Shown: positions 34,300 through 43,891 of the stretch, one piece after another
Position numbering within the stretch: the stretch's first letter is position 1
How the letters are laid out: each line of letters begins with the position of its first letter
NCBI RefSeq assembly: GCF_020178975.1
Contig: NZ_JAHXBU010000090.1
Coordinates: 124,001 to 188,000, forward strand
Direction of reading: 5' to 3'
From: Cesiribacter sp. SM1
GTDB taxonomy: Bacteria > Bacteroidota > Bacteroidia > Cytophagales > Cyclobacteriaceae
Length of the DNA: 64,000 nt
Position numbers and translations under genes: made by a program
Notes under the pieces: model-generated
Told to the model about the DNA's origin: nothing
Databases searched by the model: none
The model's input: the letters and a program-made list of their open reading frames with translations, nothing else

Positions 34300-35119
34300 T
34301 GCAAAGATCATAGCAATACTGCTAAGCCTGCGGGCGCTGCTGATCCCCTGCTGCCCGCCGCAGCAGGAGCTTTCTAAAAGGTACCATGCCCGTGCCTACA
34401 CCCGCATGCCTGCAGCACTGGCCGAAAGCTCCGGCCTGGAGCATGCCGGTGGGGGCAGCTTCTGGACCATGCGCGATAGTGGTGGCCCTGCGGCACTCTA
34501 TCGCATCGGTGCCGATGGCCAGCTGCTGGATACCCTTTCCCTGCCCCTGCGCAACATCGACTGGGAAGACCTGGCCCGGGACACTGAGGGTAACCTGTAC
34601 ATAGGCGATTTTGGTAATAACCAGAACCGGCGTCGTAACCTGATGATATACAGGTTGTCTGCTACCGGTGGCAAGGTAGATACCATACAGTTCCATTGGG
34701 AGGATCAGCAAAACTTTCCGCCTCCTAAAGAGGCGCTGAACTATGACTGTGAAGCTTTTTTCTGGCATGCCGGCAAACTACATCTGTTTACCAAATCGCG
34801 GGGCGATGGCTACGTGAGGCACTATTCAGTACCAGATCAGCCAGGCACCTATGCAGCAGAACTGCTGGAATCAACTTTTGTAAAAGACCTGGTAACAGCT
34901 GCAGACATCAGTCCTGATGGCAGCACCATTGCCTTGCTTACCTATGGCAAGGTCTATCTTTTTGCAGTAAAGGCGCCGGATGCCCATCTTCAGCAAGCGC
35001 TCGGCTGTATCAGAATACCCGGAGCAGGGCAAAGTGAAGCAATTCTCTTCATAAATAATACATCAATCCTGGTGGGTAACGAAACCCGTAAACTCATCTT
35101 TCTACAGCTGGGTAATTAG
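34292..35119 (+). CDS. Exported propeller-like protein of unknown function
   Basis: 275 residues from the ATG at 34292, overlapping the helicase stop by 8 bases. N-terminal signal with L-L-I-P-C-C, probably a lipobox (cysteine 20 or 21). Conserved-looking blocks are F-W-T-M-R-D-S-G-G-P-A-A-L-Y, the strongly characteristic I-D-W-E-D-L-A-R-D-T-E-G-N-L-Y-I-G-D-F-G-N-N and N-R-R-R-N-L-M-I-Y. These resemble beta-propeller, esterase- or SdiA-regulated-like envelope proteins found widely in Bacteroidota; no catalytic residues are evident. Translational coupling to a helicase is surprising and may be accidental packing. Confidence 0.7.
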   Translation: MFSAKIIAILLSLRALLIPCCPPQQELSKRYHARAYTRMPAALAESSGLEHAGGGSFWTMRDSGGPAALYRIGADGQLLDTLSLPLRNIDWEDLARDTEGNLYIGDFGNNQNRRRNLMIYRLSATGGKVDTIQFHWEDQQNFPPPKEALNYDCEAFFWHAGKLHLFTKSRGDGYVRHYSVPDQPGTYAAELLESTFVKDLVTAADISPDGSTIALLTYGKVYLFAVKAPDAHLQQALGCIRIPGAGQSEAILFINNTSILVGNETRKLIFLQLGN

Positions 35120-35204
35120 TCTACATGTAAGAATCCCACGCTTTATCTTCTGGCTAATAGTTGGGCATTTCATAAATTAGGCCAATTGTTATACAGGATA
35201 ATAC

Positions 35205-37193
35205 ATGAGGCTTCTTATACTTATATTCATACTTTTTACCAGCCTGTCTGCCTTTGGGCAGCCAAATGCTGGTACAGGAGGAACAGTTGCCTCTTTAGCC
35301 AACGACAGTGTTGATGTACTCAATGATCTGGCCGGTAATTTACTGGATAAAGATCCTGCCCGGGCTTTTGCCTTAGGCAACCAGGCACTCCTGGCTGCTG
35401 AACAAAATAACTTTAAGCAGGGCAGGGCAGATGCCATGACGATTCTTGGAAATTATTACCAGGACCAGGCTAATCTTCTCACGGCATTAGACTATTTCAA
35501 GACAGCCCATAAGCTCTACACCGAAATGGGCGATACCCTGTCTATGGCTATGAGCCTGCGTAATATTGGCGGATTATTCAGGATGCGCTCCCTCTACCCG
35601 GAAGCGGAGTTATACTACCAGGAAGCCCTGAACATAGGCAAAGAAAAAGGCTACACCTCCATTATTGCCAACAGCCTGAGAGATCTGGGGAGCATTGCCT
35701 ACCTGTTAAAGCAGTACGACAAAGCCCTCGACTATTTTAACCAAAGCCTGACCTATGTAGATAAAGAAGCAGACAGGGCCAATTATGCTGCCGTTCTGAA
35801 TAACCTCGGGGTGATTCATAAGGCAGTAAAAAACTATCGGCTTTCGCTGCGCTTTCTTTTAGAGGCATACGACATTTACCATAAAGATAATAATGTACGG
35901 GACCTCAGTGCGGTGCTGATGAACATAGGGCAGGTGCAGCAGCAGTTGGGCAACTTCGATGAGGCTGAACGTTATTTTAAAAACTCACTCAGGGCTGCAC
36001 AGAAAGTGCATAACATACAGCGCCTTCTGGAGGCTCATAATTACCTGGCAAAGTTTTATGCCGCGGTAGATAATTACTACCTGGCGTATCATCATAAAGA
36101 TCAGTACACCGCCTATAAGGATACTTTATTCCGGCAGGAGGCAAATCTTCAAATGGCCGAAATGGCCAAAAAGCTGGAGATTGAACGTAAAGAACGGGCC
36201 TTTGCCAAACTGATCCAGGACAAGGAAATGCAGATCCTGAACAATGAAAATGAAATCACCAGGTTTGAACTGTACCGGAAAAACAACATGATCCTGGTTT
36301 CTTTCCTTTTGGTTATTCTGGCGGGAGGGGGTGTTTATGTGCTGTATAAAGGATTTAGGGATAAGCAGGCGCAAAACCACAGGCTCGAAGAACGCAACCA
36401 GGAAGTAAGCCTGAAAAACATACAGTTGCAGGAGGTGAACCTAAAGCTGAAATCATCTGAAAACCAGCTAAAGCAGCTCAATGATACCAAAGATAAGTTC
36501 TTCGGTATCCTGGCTCATGACCTGCGCAGCCCTTTGGTGACCCTCAGGGGGTTTGTACAAATCCTGCACCAGGAACATGTAAATTTTAGCCAGGAAGAGA
36601 TGAACCGCTTAACCGGCAGAATAGAACACTCTCTGCGGGGCATCACCATGCTGCTTGATAACCTGCTGCAGTGGTCTACTGCCCAGAACGGTACCATTGA
36701 ATTTTCGCCAGCAGAGCAAAAACTGCAAAGAATAGTAGAAGATAATGTACTGCTGCTGGAAACAACTGCCCAGGTAAAAGACATAAAGCTGGTAAAAGCA
36801 GCTGTACCGGAGCGCGTGTTTGCCGATAAGCAAATGCTGCACCTGGTAATACGCAACCTCCTGGGCAATGCCATTAAGTTTACGCCAAGGGGAGGTACTG
36901 TTACCATCAGTGCCTTTGAAACCGACGCCCACACCTGCCTTATGGTAAAAGACACAGGCATTGGCATTGCACCCGAAAAGCTTCAGGATATCATGAAAGA
37001 CAACACCCTGCGCACCAGCAGGGGCACAGAAAATGAAAAAGGGAGCGGCCTAGGGCTCTGGCTTTGCCGGGAGTTTGTAGAGCGCCACAGCGGAACAATA
37101 GAAATTGAATCAGCAGAAGGCCATGGAACCACTTTCACCATCAAACTTCCCACAGCACCAATCAAAAAGCCAGCGCTGGTTCCGGTTGCTTAG
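35205..37193 (+). CDS. TPR sensor histidine kinase
   Basis: 662 residues. Signal peptide (cleavage after about F-G-Q), six or more periplasmic TPR repeats at about 60-320, one membrane helix at about 362-383 and a coiled coil. HisKA follows with the phospho-accepting His438 in F-F-G-I-L-A-H-D-L-R-S-P, then HATPase_c with N-L-L-G-N-A-I-K-F-T-P, D-T-G-I-G-I-A and G-S-G-L-G-L-W. It autophosphorylates in response to something sensed by the TPRs and passes phosphate to a response regulator, which is not adjacent, so this is an orphan kinase. Monocistronic by spacing, convergent with gldH. Confidence 0.92.
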   Translation: MRLLILIFILFTSLSAFGQPNAGTGGTVASLANDSVDVLNDLAGNLLDKDPARAFALGNQALLAAEQNNFKQGRADAMTILGNYYQDQANLLTALDYFKTAHKLYTEMGDTLSMAMSLRNIGGLFRMRSLYPEAELYYQEALNIGKEKGYTSIIANSLRDLGSIAYLLKQYDKALDYFNQSLTYVDKEADRANYAAVLNNLGVIHKAVKNYRLSLRFLLEAYDIYHKDNNVRDLSAVLMNIGQVQQQLGNFDEAERYFKNSLRAAQKVHNIQRLLEAHNYLAKFYAAVDNYYLAYHHKDQYTAYKDTLFRQEANLQMAEMAKKLEIERKERAFAKLIQDKEMQILNNENEITRFELYRKNNMILVSFLLVILAGGGVYVLYKGFRDKQAQNHRLEERNQEVSLKNIQLQEVNLKLKSSENQLKQLNDTKDKFFGILAHDLRSPLVTLRGFVQILHQEHVNFSQEEMNRLTGRIEHSLRGITMLLDNLLQWSTAQNGTIEFSPAEQKLQRIVEDNVLLLETTAQVKDIKLVKAAVPERVFADKQMLHLVIRNLLGNAIKFTPRGGTVTISAFETDAHTCLMVKDTGIGIAPEKLQDIMKDNTLRTSRGTENEKGSGLGLWLCREFVERHSGTIEIESAEGHGTTFTIKLPTAPIKKPALVPVA

Positions 37194-37339
37194 ACACAAT
37201 TAACCAATGCTTTAGCCTGGTAATTTGCAGATTTTCAGCAAATGCAGTGAATCAACCTTGAAGCTGTGACTAAAAGCATGGTATTAAGTAGTTTAGAAAG
37301 GCACCAGCTTTGGGTGATCTGTACAGATGATAAACCACT

Positions 37340-37377
37340 ATAAATAAAGTAGCCCCGGATATGCTCCCAGGGCTACT
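37340..37377 (-). terminator. Rho-independent terminator of ricT-gldH
   Basis: Stem AGTAGCCCCGG / CCAGGGCTACT, 11 bp with one mismatch, 8-base loop, followed on the minus strand by TTTATTTAT. It lies 45 bases after the gldH stop. Confidence 0.75.
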
Positions 37378-37421
37378 GTATCTATCATCTCCCTCTAAAA
37401 AAAGGGGTACTATGTTTCTTT

Positions 37422-37943
37422 TTACTGCCCCTGGGCCTGTGCACCGGCTTTTTCTACCCGGATGCCAACGGACATGATATAAGGCAGGTGGTTGCCCTGC
37501 ATCACGCGTCTGTCGGTTTCGCGCATCTGGTGCTGGATCTTAACATCGTAAACACCGGCATGGGGAAACCTGAAATCGCGGTACACCGGGATCTGGTGAT
37601 CAAAAATATCACCCAGGCCTTCGCCATAGGGTTTTCCGGTTTGCCGGTCAAAGAGCTCTATGTTGTTCAGGTCTGTTGCAATGGTTCTACCGGTAGTATC
37701 TGCAATTTCTATCTGCAGGTACAGGTTCTGGGCAGGATAGGACAGGGCATTCCGCACATTGTAGTAGATGTTATAAGGAATATCAGCATTTTCGATGGGC
37801 ACCTGCAGGTGCACCACCGAATCTTTATGCCAGGCATATTCCTCTATATCAACATTGCGTTCATACACCCTTTGCTCATCGCAGGCATTGAGAACGAGCA
37901 AAAGCGAAAGGCCGGCAAAAGCCGCCTTAAGATTGTTTACCAT
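37422..37943 (-). CDS. gldH: Gliding motility lipoprotein GldH
   Basis: 173 residues. Signal with lipid cysteine at residue 21 (LNAC), followed by D-E-Q-R-V-Y-E. The body has the GldH pattern: W-H-K-D-S-V-V-H-L-Q-V-P-I, Y-N-I-Y-Y-N-V-R-N, Y-P-A-Q-N-L-Y-L-Q-I, and a C-terminal Q-H-Q-M-R-E. GldH is needed for gliding in Flavobacterium and probably stabilises the GldK/L/M/N motor and type IX secretion machinery; many non-gliding Bacteroidota keep it. Its first 17 bases overlap the 3' end of ricT, so the two are co-transcribed, a conserved neighbourhood in this phylum. Confidence 0.9.
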   Translation of the reverse strand: MVNNLKAAFAGLSLLLVLNACDEQRVYERNVDIEEYAWHKDSVVHLQVPIENADIPYNIYYNVRNALSYPAQNLYLQIEIADTTGRTIATDLNNIELFDRQTGKPYGEGLGDIFDHQIPVYRDFRFPHAGVYDVKIQHQMRETDRRVMQGNHLPYIMSVGIRVEKAGAQAQGQ

Positions 37944-39081
37944 CTTCTTTCTTGCTCTTTGGTTTTTTGCGGCGTTTCTTTTTGGTTTTGGCAGCTTTGT
38001 TCTGGAAACGCTGGTCCATCAGTGCCAGGTCCTGGTTGAGTACTTTTGGCCCCTCGTCCAGGTCAGGTAGTTTATCTTCTAAAAGGGTGGCAGGCTTTAT
38101 GCCTTTGGTGTTCAGCTCAAGAATGTGCTGCACACGGGCTGCTTCAACAGGGTGCCACTGGTCTTCGTTAGAATAGCCAAACCACATCATTTTCCGGAAA
38201 ATATCGGTTTTTTGCAGGTAGGCTTCTCCTTTTTCCGTAACCAGGGGCTGGTTTACGGCAGGAATATCCTCCAGGGCTTCCATATAGGTCTCCAGCTCGT
38301 AATTGAGGCAGCACTTCAGGCGTCCGCACTGGCCACTTAGTTTGCTCGGGTTCAGCGACAGGTTCTGGTAGCGGGCGGCCGTGGTGCTTACGCTTTTAAA
38401 ATCTGTTAGCCAGGTAGAGCAGCAAAGTTCGCGACCGCAGGAGCCAATGCCCCCAAGCCTGCCGGCTTCCTGCCGCAGTGAGATCTGGCGCATTTCTACC
38501 CTTAGCCTGAACTCGGAGGCAAGCACCTTGATCAGCTGCCGGAAATCCACCCGGTCATCAGCCGAATAAAAGAAGGTAGCTTTGGTGCCATCGGCCTGGT
38601 ACTCGATATCGGTGAGCTTCATCTGGAGATTCAGCTCCCTGATGATCTCGCGGGTGCGGAACATGATAGGCATCTCCTTATTCTGGAGCTCCTCGTACTT
38701 TTCAAGGTCTTTGGGGGTTGCAATGCGGTAAATGGCGCGTATGTTGTCGTCGTTCTTTACCTTCTTCTTTTGCATTTGCAGGCGCACCAGCTCGCCCTGC
38801 AGCGATACATGGCCAATGTGGTGCCCGTTTGGCACATCTACCACTACCGGATCGCCGGTGGTGAGCTCTATGCCGTTAATATTGCGAAAGAATTCCTTGC
38901 GTCCGTTCTTGAAACGTACCTCTGCGATATCAAATTTATCTACAACCGGCATGTCCATATTGGAGAGCCAGTCAAACACATTCATTTTATTACAACCACC
39001 AGTGCTGCAGGCGCCGTTGTTATTACAACCCGATACGCTGCTTCCATCACTGCTTGTGGTTTTACATGATATACATCCCAT
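37927..39081 (-). CDS. ricT: PSP1/RicT-family protein with cysteine-rich N-terminus
   Basis: 384 residues. PSP1 C-terminal domain with the invariant cysteine motifs G-I-G-S-C-G-R-E-L-C-C-S-T-W-L and S-G-Q-C-G-R-L-K-C-C-L-N-Y-E. Before it is a short segment carrying cysteines at 3, 6, 19, 25 and 30, which could bind metal or an Fe-S cluster. In Bacillus, RicT belongs to the RicAFT complex, which carries 4Fe-4S clusters and affects RNase Y and mRNA maturation. RicA and RicF are not visible here. The C-terminus is a lysine-rich tail. In an operon with gldH (overlap) and 86 bases after purD. A small hairpin TTCTGCTA/TAGCAGAA (39107-39124) lies in the purD-ricT gap. Confidence 0.88.
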   Translation of the reverse strand: MGCISCKTTSSDGSSVSGCNNNGACSTGGCNKMNVFDWLSNMDMPVVDKFDIAEVRFKNGRKEFFRNINGIELTTGDPVVVDVPNGHHIGHVSLQGELVRLQMQKKKVKNDDNIRAIYRIATPKDLEKYEELQNKEMPIMFRTREIIRELNLQMKLTDIEYQADGTKATFFYSADDRVDFRQLIKVLASEFRLRVEMRQISLRQEAGRLGGIGSCGRELCCSTWLTDFKSVSTTAARYQNLSLNPSKLSGQCGRLKCCLNYELETYMEALEDIPAVNQPLVTEKGEAYLQKTDIFRKMMWFGYSNEDQWHPVEAARVQHILELNTKGIKPATLLEDKLPDLDEGPKVLNQDLALMDQRFQNKAAKTKKKRRKKPKSKKEDGKQS

Positions 39082-39167
39082 ATTATTCTTCCCTACATAA
39101 AGATTCTTCTGCTACTTAGCAGAAAAGTAGAACAAGCATTCTGCCGATATTAAGCAAAATTGGCGTA

Positions 39168-40466
39168 TTAAACCAGTACATCCTGCCCTATATCACGGCG
39201 ATAATAGCTTTTTTCCCAGCTGATGGCTGCTACCTGGCTGTAAACATTGTCCAGTGCTTCCTTCAGCGTGGGGCCCTGTCCGGTAACTGCCAGCACACGG
39301 CCTCCATTGCTTACAACCTTACCCTCCCGCTCCTTAGTTCCGGCGTGAAAAACATGTGCGCTGGCTGATGCTTCAGCTCTGGCATTACCAGCAGGCAAAC
39401 CCTTTATTTCACTACCTTTTTCATAGGCCTCGGGATAGCCGCCAGCGGCCATTACTACCGTAGCGGTTGCAAAAGAGGCTGTTTTGAGTGCTACCTCATT
39501 AAGCCTGCCTTCGGCTGTGGCCATAAAGAGCTCCACCAGGTCGGTTTCTACACGCGGCAGTACTGCCTCAGTTTCCGGATCGCCCATGCGTACATTGTAT
39601 TCAATTACATAAGGCTCGCCTTTCACTTTCATCAGTCCTATGAACAGGAAGCCCTGGAAGGGGATCCTATCCTGCTGCAGCCCGGCAATGGTGCGTTTTA
39701 CCACCCGTTCCTCCACCATTTCCATAAAATCGCGGTCGGCAATGCTAACCGGCGATACAGCACCCATACCACCCGTATTAGGACCGGTATCACCTTCGCC
39801 TATGCGTTTATAGTCTTTGGCTTCAGGCAGAATCACATAGTGTTCGCCATCGGTTAACACAAAAACAGAAAGTTCGGTGCCCTGCAGAAACTGCTCTACC
39901 AAAACTTTTTGGCTGGCCTCACCAAACTTTTCTTCCACCAGCATTTCTTTCAGCATTTCTTCTGCATCGGAAATTGTCTGGCAAATCACTACGCCCTTGC
40001 CTGCGGCCAGTCCGTCGGCCTTCAGCACTACGGGCAGGGTCATGTCCTGCAGGTAATCGAGCCCTTCCTGCAGCGATTGTTTATCAAAAGTGCGGGCATC
40101 TGCGGTAGGGATGCGGTGGCGCAGCATAAAGGTTTTCGAAAAATCCTTGCTGCCCTCCAGCTGTGCGCCCACTTTACCGGGGCCAATAAGGGCTATATCT
40201 TTTAACTGGTCGTCCTGTTCAAAGAAATCGCGAATGCCGGCAACCAGGGGGGCTTCGGGGCCTACCACCACCAGCTCTATATTATGCTCCAGCACTGCTT
40301 TTTTAATGCTTTCGAAATCTTCCACGCCTATCGGCAGGTTAGTGGCCAGCTGGGCGGTACCGGCATTTCCGGGTGCTACAAAAAGTTTGGAGCAGCGGGG
40401 GCTCTGGCTCATTTTCCAGGCCATGGCATGCTCTCGACCGCCGGATCCAATCACTAGTATATTCAT
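39168..40466 (-). CDS. purD: Phosphoribosylamine-glycine ligase (GAR synthetase)
   Basis: 432 residues, the usual length. ATP-grasp enzyme: N-terminal V-I-G-S-G-G-R-E-H-A-M-A-W, L-V-V-V-G-P-E-A-P-L-V-A-G, K-A-D-G-L-A-A-G-K-G-V, G-P-N-T-G-G-M-G, and Y-N-V-R-M-G-D-P-E-T-E. It catalyses the second step of purine synthesis. ATG start; a near-consensus TAAATTTC lies about 25 bases upstream. It shares the minus strand with ricT-gldH and may be the first gene of that transcript. Confidence 0.96.
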   Translation of the reverse strand: MNILVIGSGGREHAMAWKMSQSPRCSKLFVAPGNAGTAQLATNLPIGVEDFESIKKAVLEHNIELVVVGPEAPLVAGIRDFFEQDDQLKDIALIGPGKVGAQLEGSKDFSKTFMLRHRIPTADARTFDKQSLQEGLDYLQDMTLPVVLKADGLAAGKGVVICQTISDAEEMLKEMLVEEKFGEASQKVLVEQFLQGTELSVFVLTDGEHYVILPEAKDYKRIGEGDTGPNTGGMGAVSPVSIADRDFMEMVEERVVKRTIAGLQQDRIPFQGFLFIGLMKVKGEPYVIEYNVRMGDPETEAVLPRVETDLVELFMATAEGRLNEVALKTASFATATVVMAAGGYPEAYEKGSEIKGLPAGNARAEASASAHVFHAGTKEREGKVVSNGGRVLAVTGQGPTLKEALDNVYSQVAAISWEKSYYRRDIGQDVLV

Positions 40467-40502
40467 ATCTGAATAAGTCGCAGGTTAAAAGATTGCGAAA
40501 TT

Positions 40503-40538
40503 TATAATAAAACAGGCTCTCTTGAAAGGGAGAGCCTG
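40503..40538 (-). terminator. Rho-independent terminator of recQ
   Basis: Stem CAGGCTCTC / GAGAGCCTG (9 bp, perfect, 8-base loop), followed on the minus strand by TTTTATTATAAA. It separates recQ from purD. Confidence 0.7.
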
Positions 40539-40571
40539 ATTAAGGTATAATTATGTGGGAATTAGCAGAAG

Positions 40572-40613
40572 CTCACCCAACCCTCCTCTAAGGGAGAAGG
40601 GTTAGGGATGAGG
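40572..40613 (-). repeat. Intergenic CCTCATCCC repeat, copy 1
   Basis: Reads CCTCATCCCTAACCCTTCT on the minus strand, then CCCTTAGAGGAGGGTTGGG; it can fold as ACCCTTCTCC/GGAGGGT. The first 19 bases recur exactly at 52158-52176. Probably a dispersed non-coding repeat. Confidence 0.6.
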
Positions 40614-40656
40614 TTAGTGGCTGCGTGGTAACAATGGCTACTAAGTTGAACAGCCG

Positions 40657-42840
40657 CTAGTTCGCGTTCTCGGAGAGGAACTTCACGCGCATGAGGCGGA
40701 GCTCTTCTTCTGTATAATCGTTGCTGCCGAGTTCTTCCAGGGCAAGCCTTAAACTATCGGATTCTGCATTCATGAAATAATCGTACACCTCATCCTGGCG
40801 TTCCTCATCGATATAATCATCGAGGTAGTAGTCCAGGTTAAGCTTGGTGCCAGAGTAGCAGATGTGCTCAATTTCAGAGAGCAGCTCATCCATGCTTAGG
40901 TTCTGTGCCTCTGCAATTTCCTTCAGGTCTATTTTACGGTCTATCTGCTGAATTACGAAAATCTTTGTTTTTGAGCGTGTACCCGAGGTTTTCACCACCA
41001 TATCGGTAGCAGGCTCAATTTCGTTGTCTTCAACGTATTTTTTGATGGCCTCAATAAATGGCTTGCCAAATTTGCTCACCTTGCCCATACCAACACCCTG
41101 GATCTGGCTCAGGGCATCTGTGGTGGTAGGGTAAACGGTAGCCATTTCTTCCAGCGACGGGTCCTGGAATATCACATAGGGAGGCAGGTTCTTTTGCTTG
41201 GCCAGCTTTTTACGCAGGTCCTTCAGCAGGCTGAACAGGGCCTCGTCGTAGGCACGCTGTGCGACCGGTGCCTCTTTTTCATTTTCCTCCTCTACCTCGT
41301 CGGTGCTGTAGTTATGGTCCCTGGTAAAGGTTACAGGTACAGGGTTGATGAGGTACTCGGCACCTTTAGGGGTGATCTTCAGGATGCCAATGTTTTCTAT
41401 ATCCTTTTCCAGGAACTCGTACAGGAGTGCCTGGCGGATCACAGATTTCCAGAAATCAAGCGGCTGGCTGCTGCCTTTTGCCCACACTGGCAGCTGGTTA
41501 TGGTTATAACTAAGTACGTACTGGTTTTCCGTGCCATGGATCACATCTGCCAGGTGCTGCAGGGCAAAGCGCTGCTCCGTCTGGTCTACCGCCTGCAGCA
41601 CCAGTTGTAGGTGCTCTCTGGCCTCATATTTTTCGCGTGGGTTCAGGCAGTTGTCGCAAAAGCCGCAGTCTTTACCGAAAGATTCGCCAAAGTAGTGCAG
41701 CAGCTGCCTGCGCCGGCATACGGTAGATTCTGCATAAAAGGACATCTCCTGCAGCAGAATTTTGGCATTGTCGCGTTCGGTAACAGGCTTGTCCTTGTTG
41801 AACTTCTCCAGCTTCAGGATATCGTTATAGCTGTAGAACATCAGGCAGTGGCCGTCGAGCCCGTCGCGGCCGCCACGGCCGGTTTCCTGGTAGTAGCCCT
41901 CCAGCGATTTAGGGGTATCGTAGTGCACCACAAAACGAACATCGGGTTTATCGATGCCCATGCCAAAGGCAATGGTTGCTACAATAATGTCAGTTTCTTC
42001 GTTCAGGAAGTCATCCTGGTTTTTGATGCGCACGGCAGGCTCAAGCCCGGCATGGTAGGGGGCGGCTTTAAAACCGTTCACCCGCAGCAGCTCGGCAATT
42101 TCCTCTACCTTTTTGCGGCTCAGGCAGTATACAATGCCCGATTTGCCTTTGTGCCCGCTTACAAACTTCACCAACTGTTTTTTGGTGTGTTTTTTAGGCC
42201 GCACCTCGTAGTAGAGGTTTTTGCGGTTGAAGGAAGACATGAACACATCGGCATCGCCCATTTCCAGGTTCTTCTGGATATCCTGCTGCACCTTAGGGGT
42301 GGCAGTGGCGGTGAGCGCAATTACGGGCAGGTTGCCCAGCTTGCTGATGATGGTGCGAATGCGCCGGTACTCCGGGCGGAAATCATGCCCCCATTCCGAA
42401 ATACAGTGTGCCTCGTCAATCGCTACAAAGGAAATATCTGCCTTTGTAAGAAATTCTATGTTTTCGTCTTTGGTAAGAGATTCCGGCGCTACATACAAAA
42501 GCTTGGTTTTGCCGGCAAGGGTTTCTCTTTTTACCTTATTAATTTCTGCCTTGCTTAAGGTAGAGTTCAGGAAGTGCGCCTGTACACCATAGGCATTCAG
42601 CTGGTCAACCTGGTTTTTCATCAGGGCAATCAGGGGTGAAATGACTATGGCTGTTCCTTTCTGTACAAGTGCGGGCAGCTGGTAGCACAGTGATTTACCA
42701 GCCCCGGTGGGCATGATCACAAAGGTGTTGCGGCCATCCATCACATTCTGTATGATAGCCTCCTGATTTCCTCTGAACTGATCGTATCCGAATACTTCCT
42801 TTAACCTTTCTTTCAAGACATCCTTTTGGTCCACTAACAT
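40657..42840 (-). CDS. recQ: ATP-dependent DNA helicase RecQ
   Basis: 727 residues. Helicase motifs are [21 protein letters not shown] (Walker A), [17 protein letters not shown] and [16 protein letters not shown]. The zinc-binding RQC region holds [12 protein letters not shown] and C-G-F-C-D-N-C, then a winged helix and an HRDC domain ([15 protein letters not shown]). A further C-terminal region of about 100 residues is typical of Bacteroidota RecQ. It unwinds recombination intermediates 3' to 5'. Divergent from kdsD with a 72-base gap. Confidence 0.96.
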   Translation of the reverse strand: MLVDQKDVLKERLKEVFGYDQFRGNQEAIIQNVMDGRNTFVIMPTGAGKSLCYQLPALVQKGTAIVISPLIALMKNQVDQLNAYGVQAHFLNSTLSKAEINKVKRETLAGKTKLLYVAPESLTKDENIEFLTKADISFVAIDEAHCISEWGHDFRPEYRRIRTIISKLGNLPVIALTATATPKVQQDIQKNLEMGDADVFMSSFNRKNLYYEVRPKKHTKKQLVKFVSGHKGKSGIVYCLSRKKVEEIAELLRVNGFKAAPYHAGLEPAVRIKNQDDFLNEETDIIVATIAFGMGIDKPDVRFVVHYDTPKSLEGYYQETGRGGRDGLDGHCLMFYSYNDILKLEKFNKDKPVTERDNAKILLQEMSFYAESTVCRRRQLLHYFGESFGKDCGFCDNCLNPREKYEAREHLQLVLQAVDQTEQRFALQHLADVIHGTENQYVLSYNHNQLPVWAKGSSQPLDFWKSVIRQALLYEFLEKDIENIGILKITPKGAEYLINPVPVTFTRDHNYSTDEVEEENEKEAPVAQRAYDEALFSLLKDLRKKLAKQKNLPPYVIFQDPSLEEMATVYPTTTDALSQIQGVGMGKVSKFGKPFIEAIKKYVEDNEIEPATDMVVKTSGTRSKTKIFVIQQIDRKIDLKEIAEAQNLSMDELLSEIEHICYSGTKLNLDYYLDDYIDEERQDEVYDYFMNAESDSLRLALEELGSNDYTEEELRLMRVKFLSENAN

Positions 42841-42878
42841 CGTACGCTACTCTTCTAAGGTTAAGCCACGTTTTTTTC

Positions 42879-42886
42879 TATATTTG
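42879..42886 (+). promoter_or_regulatory. Candidate -7 promoter element of kdsD-manC
   Basis: TATATTTG, exact TAnnTTTG match, ends 26 bases before the TTG start of kdsD. Confidence 0.55.
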
Positions 42887-42912
42887 CAATTTAAAAGAAA
42901 AATGCATCCGCT

Positions 42913-43890
42913 TTGCTAAAAGCTAAGAATTTAACGCAGATTGCACAAAAAGTATTGCAGCAGGAATCTGCTGCACTCCAGCAGATTAGCAACTACATCG
43001 ATAGCAGCTTTGAAGCCTGTGTAAATGCTATCCTGGAACTCAGGGGCAGGGTAGTAATTACGGGCATTGGAAAAAGTGCCATAGTGGCGAATAAAATCGT
43101 TGCCACCCTTAATTCTACCGGTACACCAGCCCTGTTTATGCATGCGGCCGATGCCATTCATGGCGACCTGGGCATGGTGCAGAAAGACGACCTGGTGATC
43201 TGCCTTTCCAAAAGTGGCAACACCCCGGAAATTAAAGTGCTGGTGCCGCTCCTGAAAAGAACAGGTGCTCTCATGGCAGCCATGGTATGCAATACCAACT
43301 CTTACCTTGCCAGACAGGCCGATTTTGTGCTGAATGCCACCATTGAGCAGGAAGCGTGCCCCAATAACCTGGCGCCCACCACCAGCACCACCGTTCAGAT
43401 GGCGCTGGGCGATGCCCTTGCAGTATGCCTGGTAGAAGCGCGTGGTTTTACCAGCCAGGACTTTGCCCGACTGCACCCCGGCGGTGCCCTGGGTAAGCAG
43501 CTGTACCTGAAGGTAAGTGATATTTACAAGGAAAATGAACTGCCCCTGGTGTTTGAGGAAGACAGCCTCAAGGACACCATTGTGGAGATCTCAGGCAAGC
43601 GTTTAGGTGCAGCAGCAGTAGTATCTGCAGACCGTCAGCTGAAAGGTATCATAACTGATGGCGACTTGCGCAGAATGTTACAAAAATATGACGATCTTAG
43701 GGGCCTGAAAGCCATAGACCTTATGTCTGCGGGGCCCAAAACTGTATTTCCATCCGATTATGCTGTTAAAGCACTGCAACTAATGCAGGAAAACAATATT
43801 AGCCAGCTGGTGGTAGTAACCGAAGATGAAGCCCGGGAAGTGGTTGGCTTTGTACACATTCATAATCTTATCAAAGAAGGCATTATTTAA
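42913..43890 (+). CDS. kdsD: Arabinose-5-phosphate isomerase (KpsF/GutQ/KdsD)
   Basis: 325 residues: SIS sugar-isomerase domain (G-I-G-K-S-A-I-V-A-N-K, C-L-S-K-S-G-N-T-P-E-I, L-A-P-T-T-S-T-T) followed by two CBS domains (I-I-T-D-G-D-L-R-R near 245). It converts ribulose-5-phosphate to arabinose-5-phosphate, the first step to Kdo for LPS or capsule. The start is TTG at 42913: the only in-frame stop upstream is at 42892 and no ATG lies between. A TATATTTG promoter word sits just before. manC follows after a single base, forming a sugar-precursor operon. Confidence 0.93.
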   Translation: MLKAKNLTQIAQKVLQQESAALQQISNYIDSSFEACVNAILELRGRVVITGIGKSAIVANKIVATLNSTGTPALFMHAADAIHGDLGMVQKDDLVICLSKSGNTPEIKVLVPLLKRTGALMAAMVCNTNSYLARQADFVLNATIEQEACPNNLAPTTSTTVQMALGDALAVCLVEARGFTSQDFARLHPGGALGKQLYLKVSDIYKENELPLVFEEDSLKDTIVEISGKRLGAAAVVSADRQLKGIITDGDLRRMLQKYDDLRGLKAIDLMSAGPKTVFPSDYAVKALQLMQENNISQLVVVTEDEAREVVGFVHIHNLIKEGII

Positions 43891-43891
43891 T

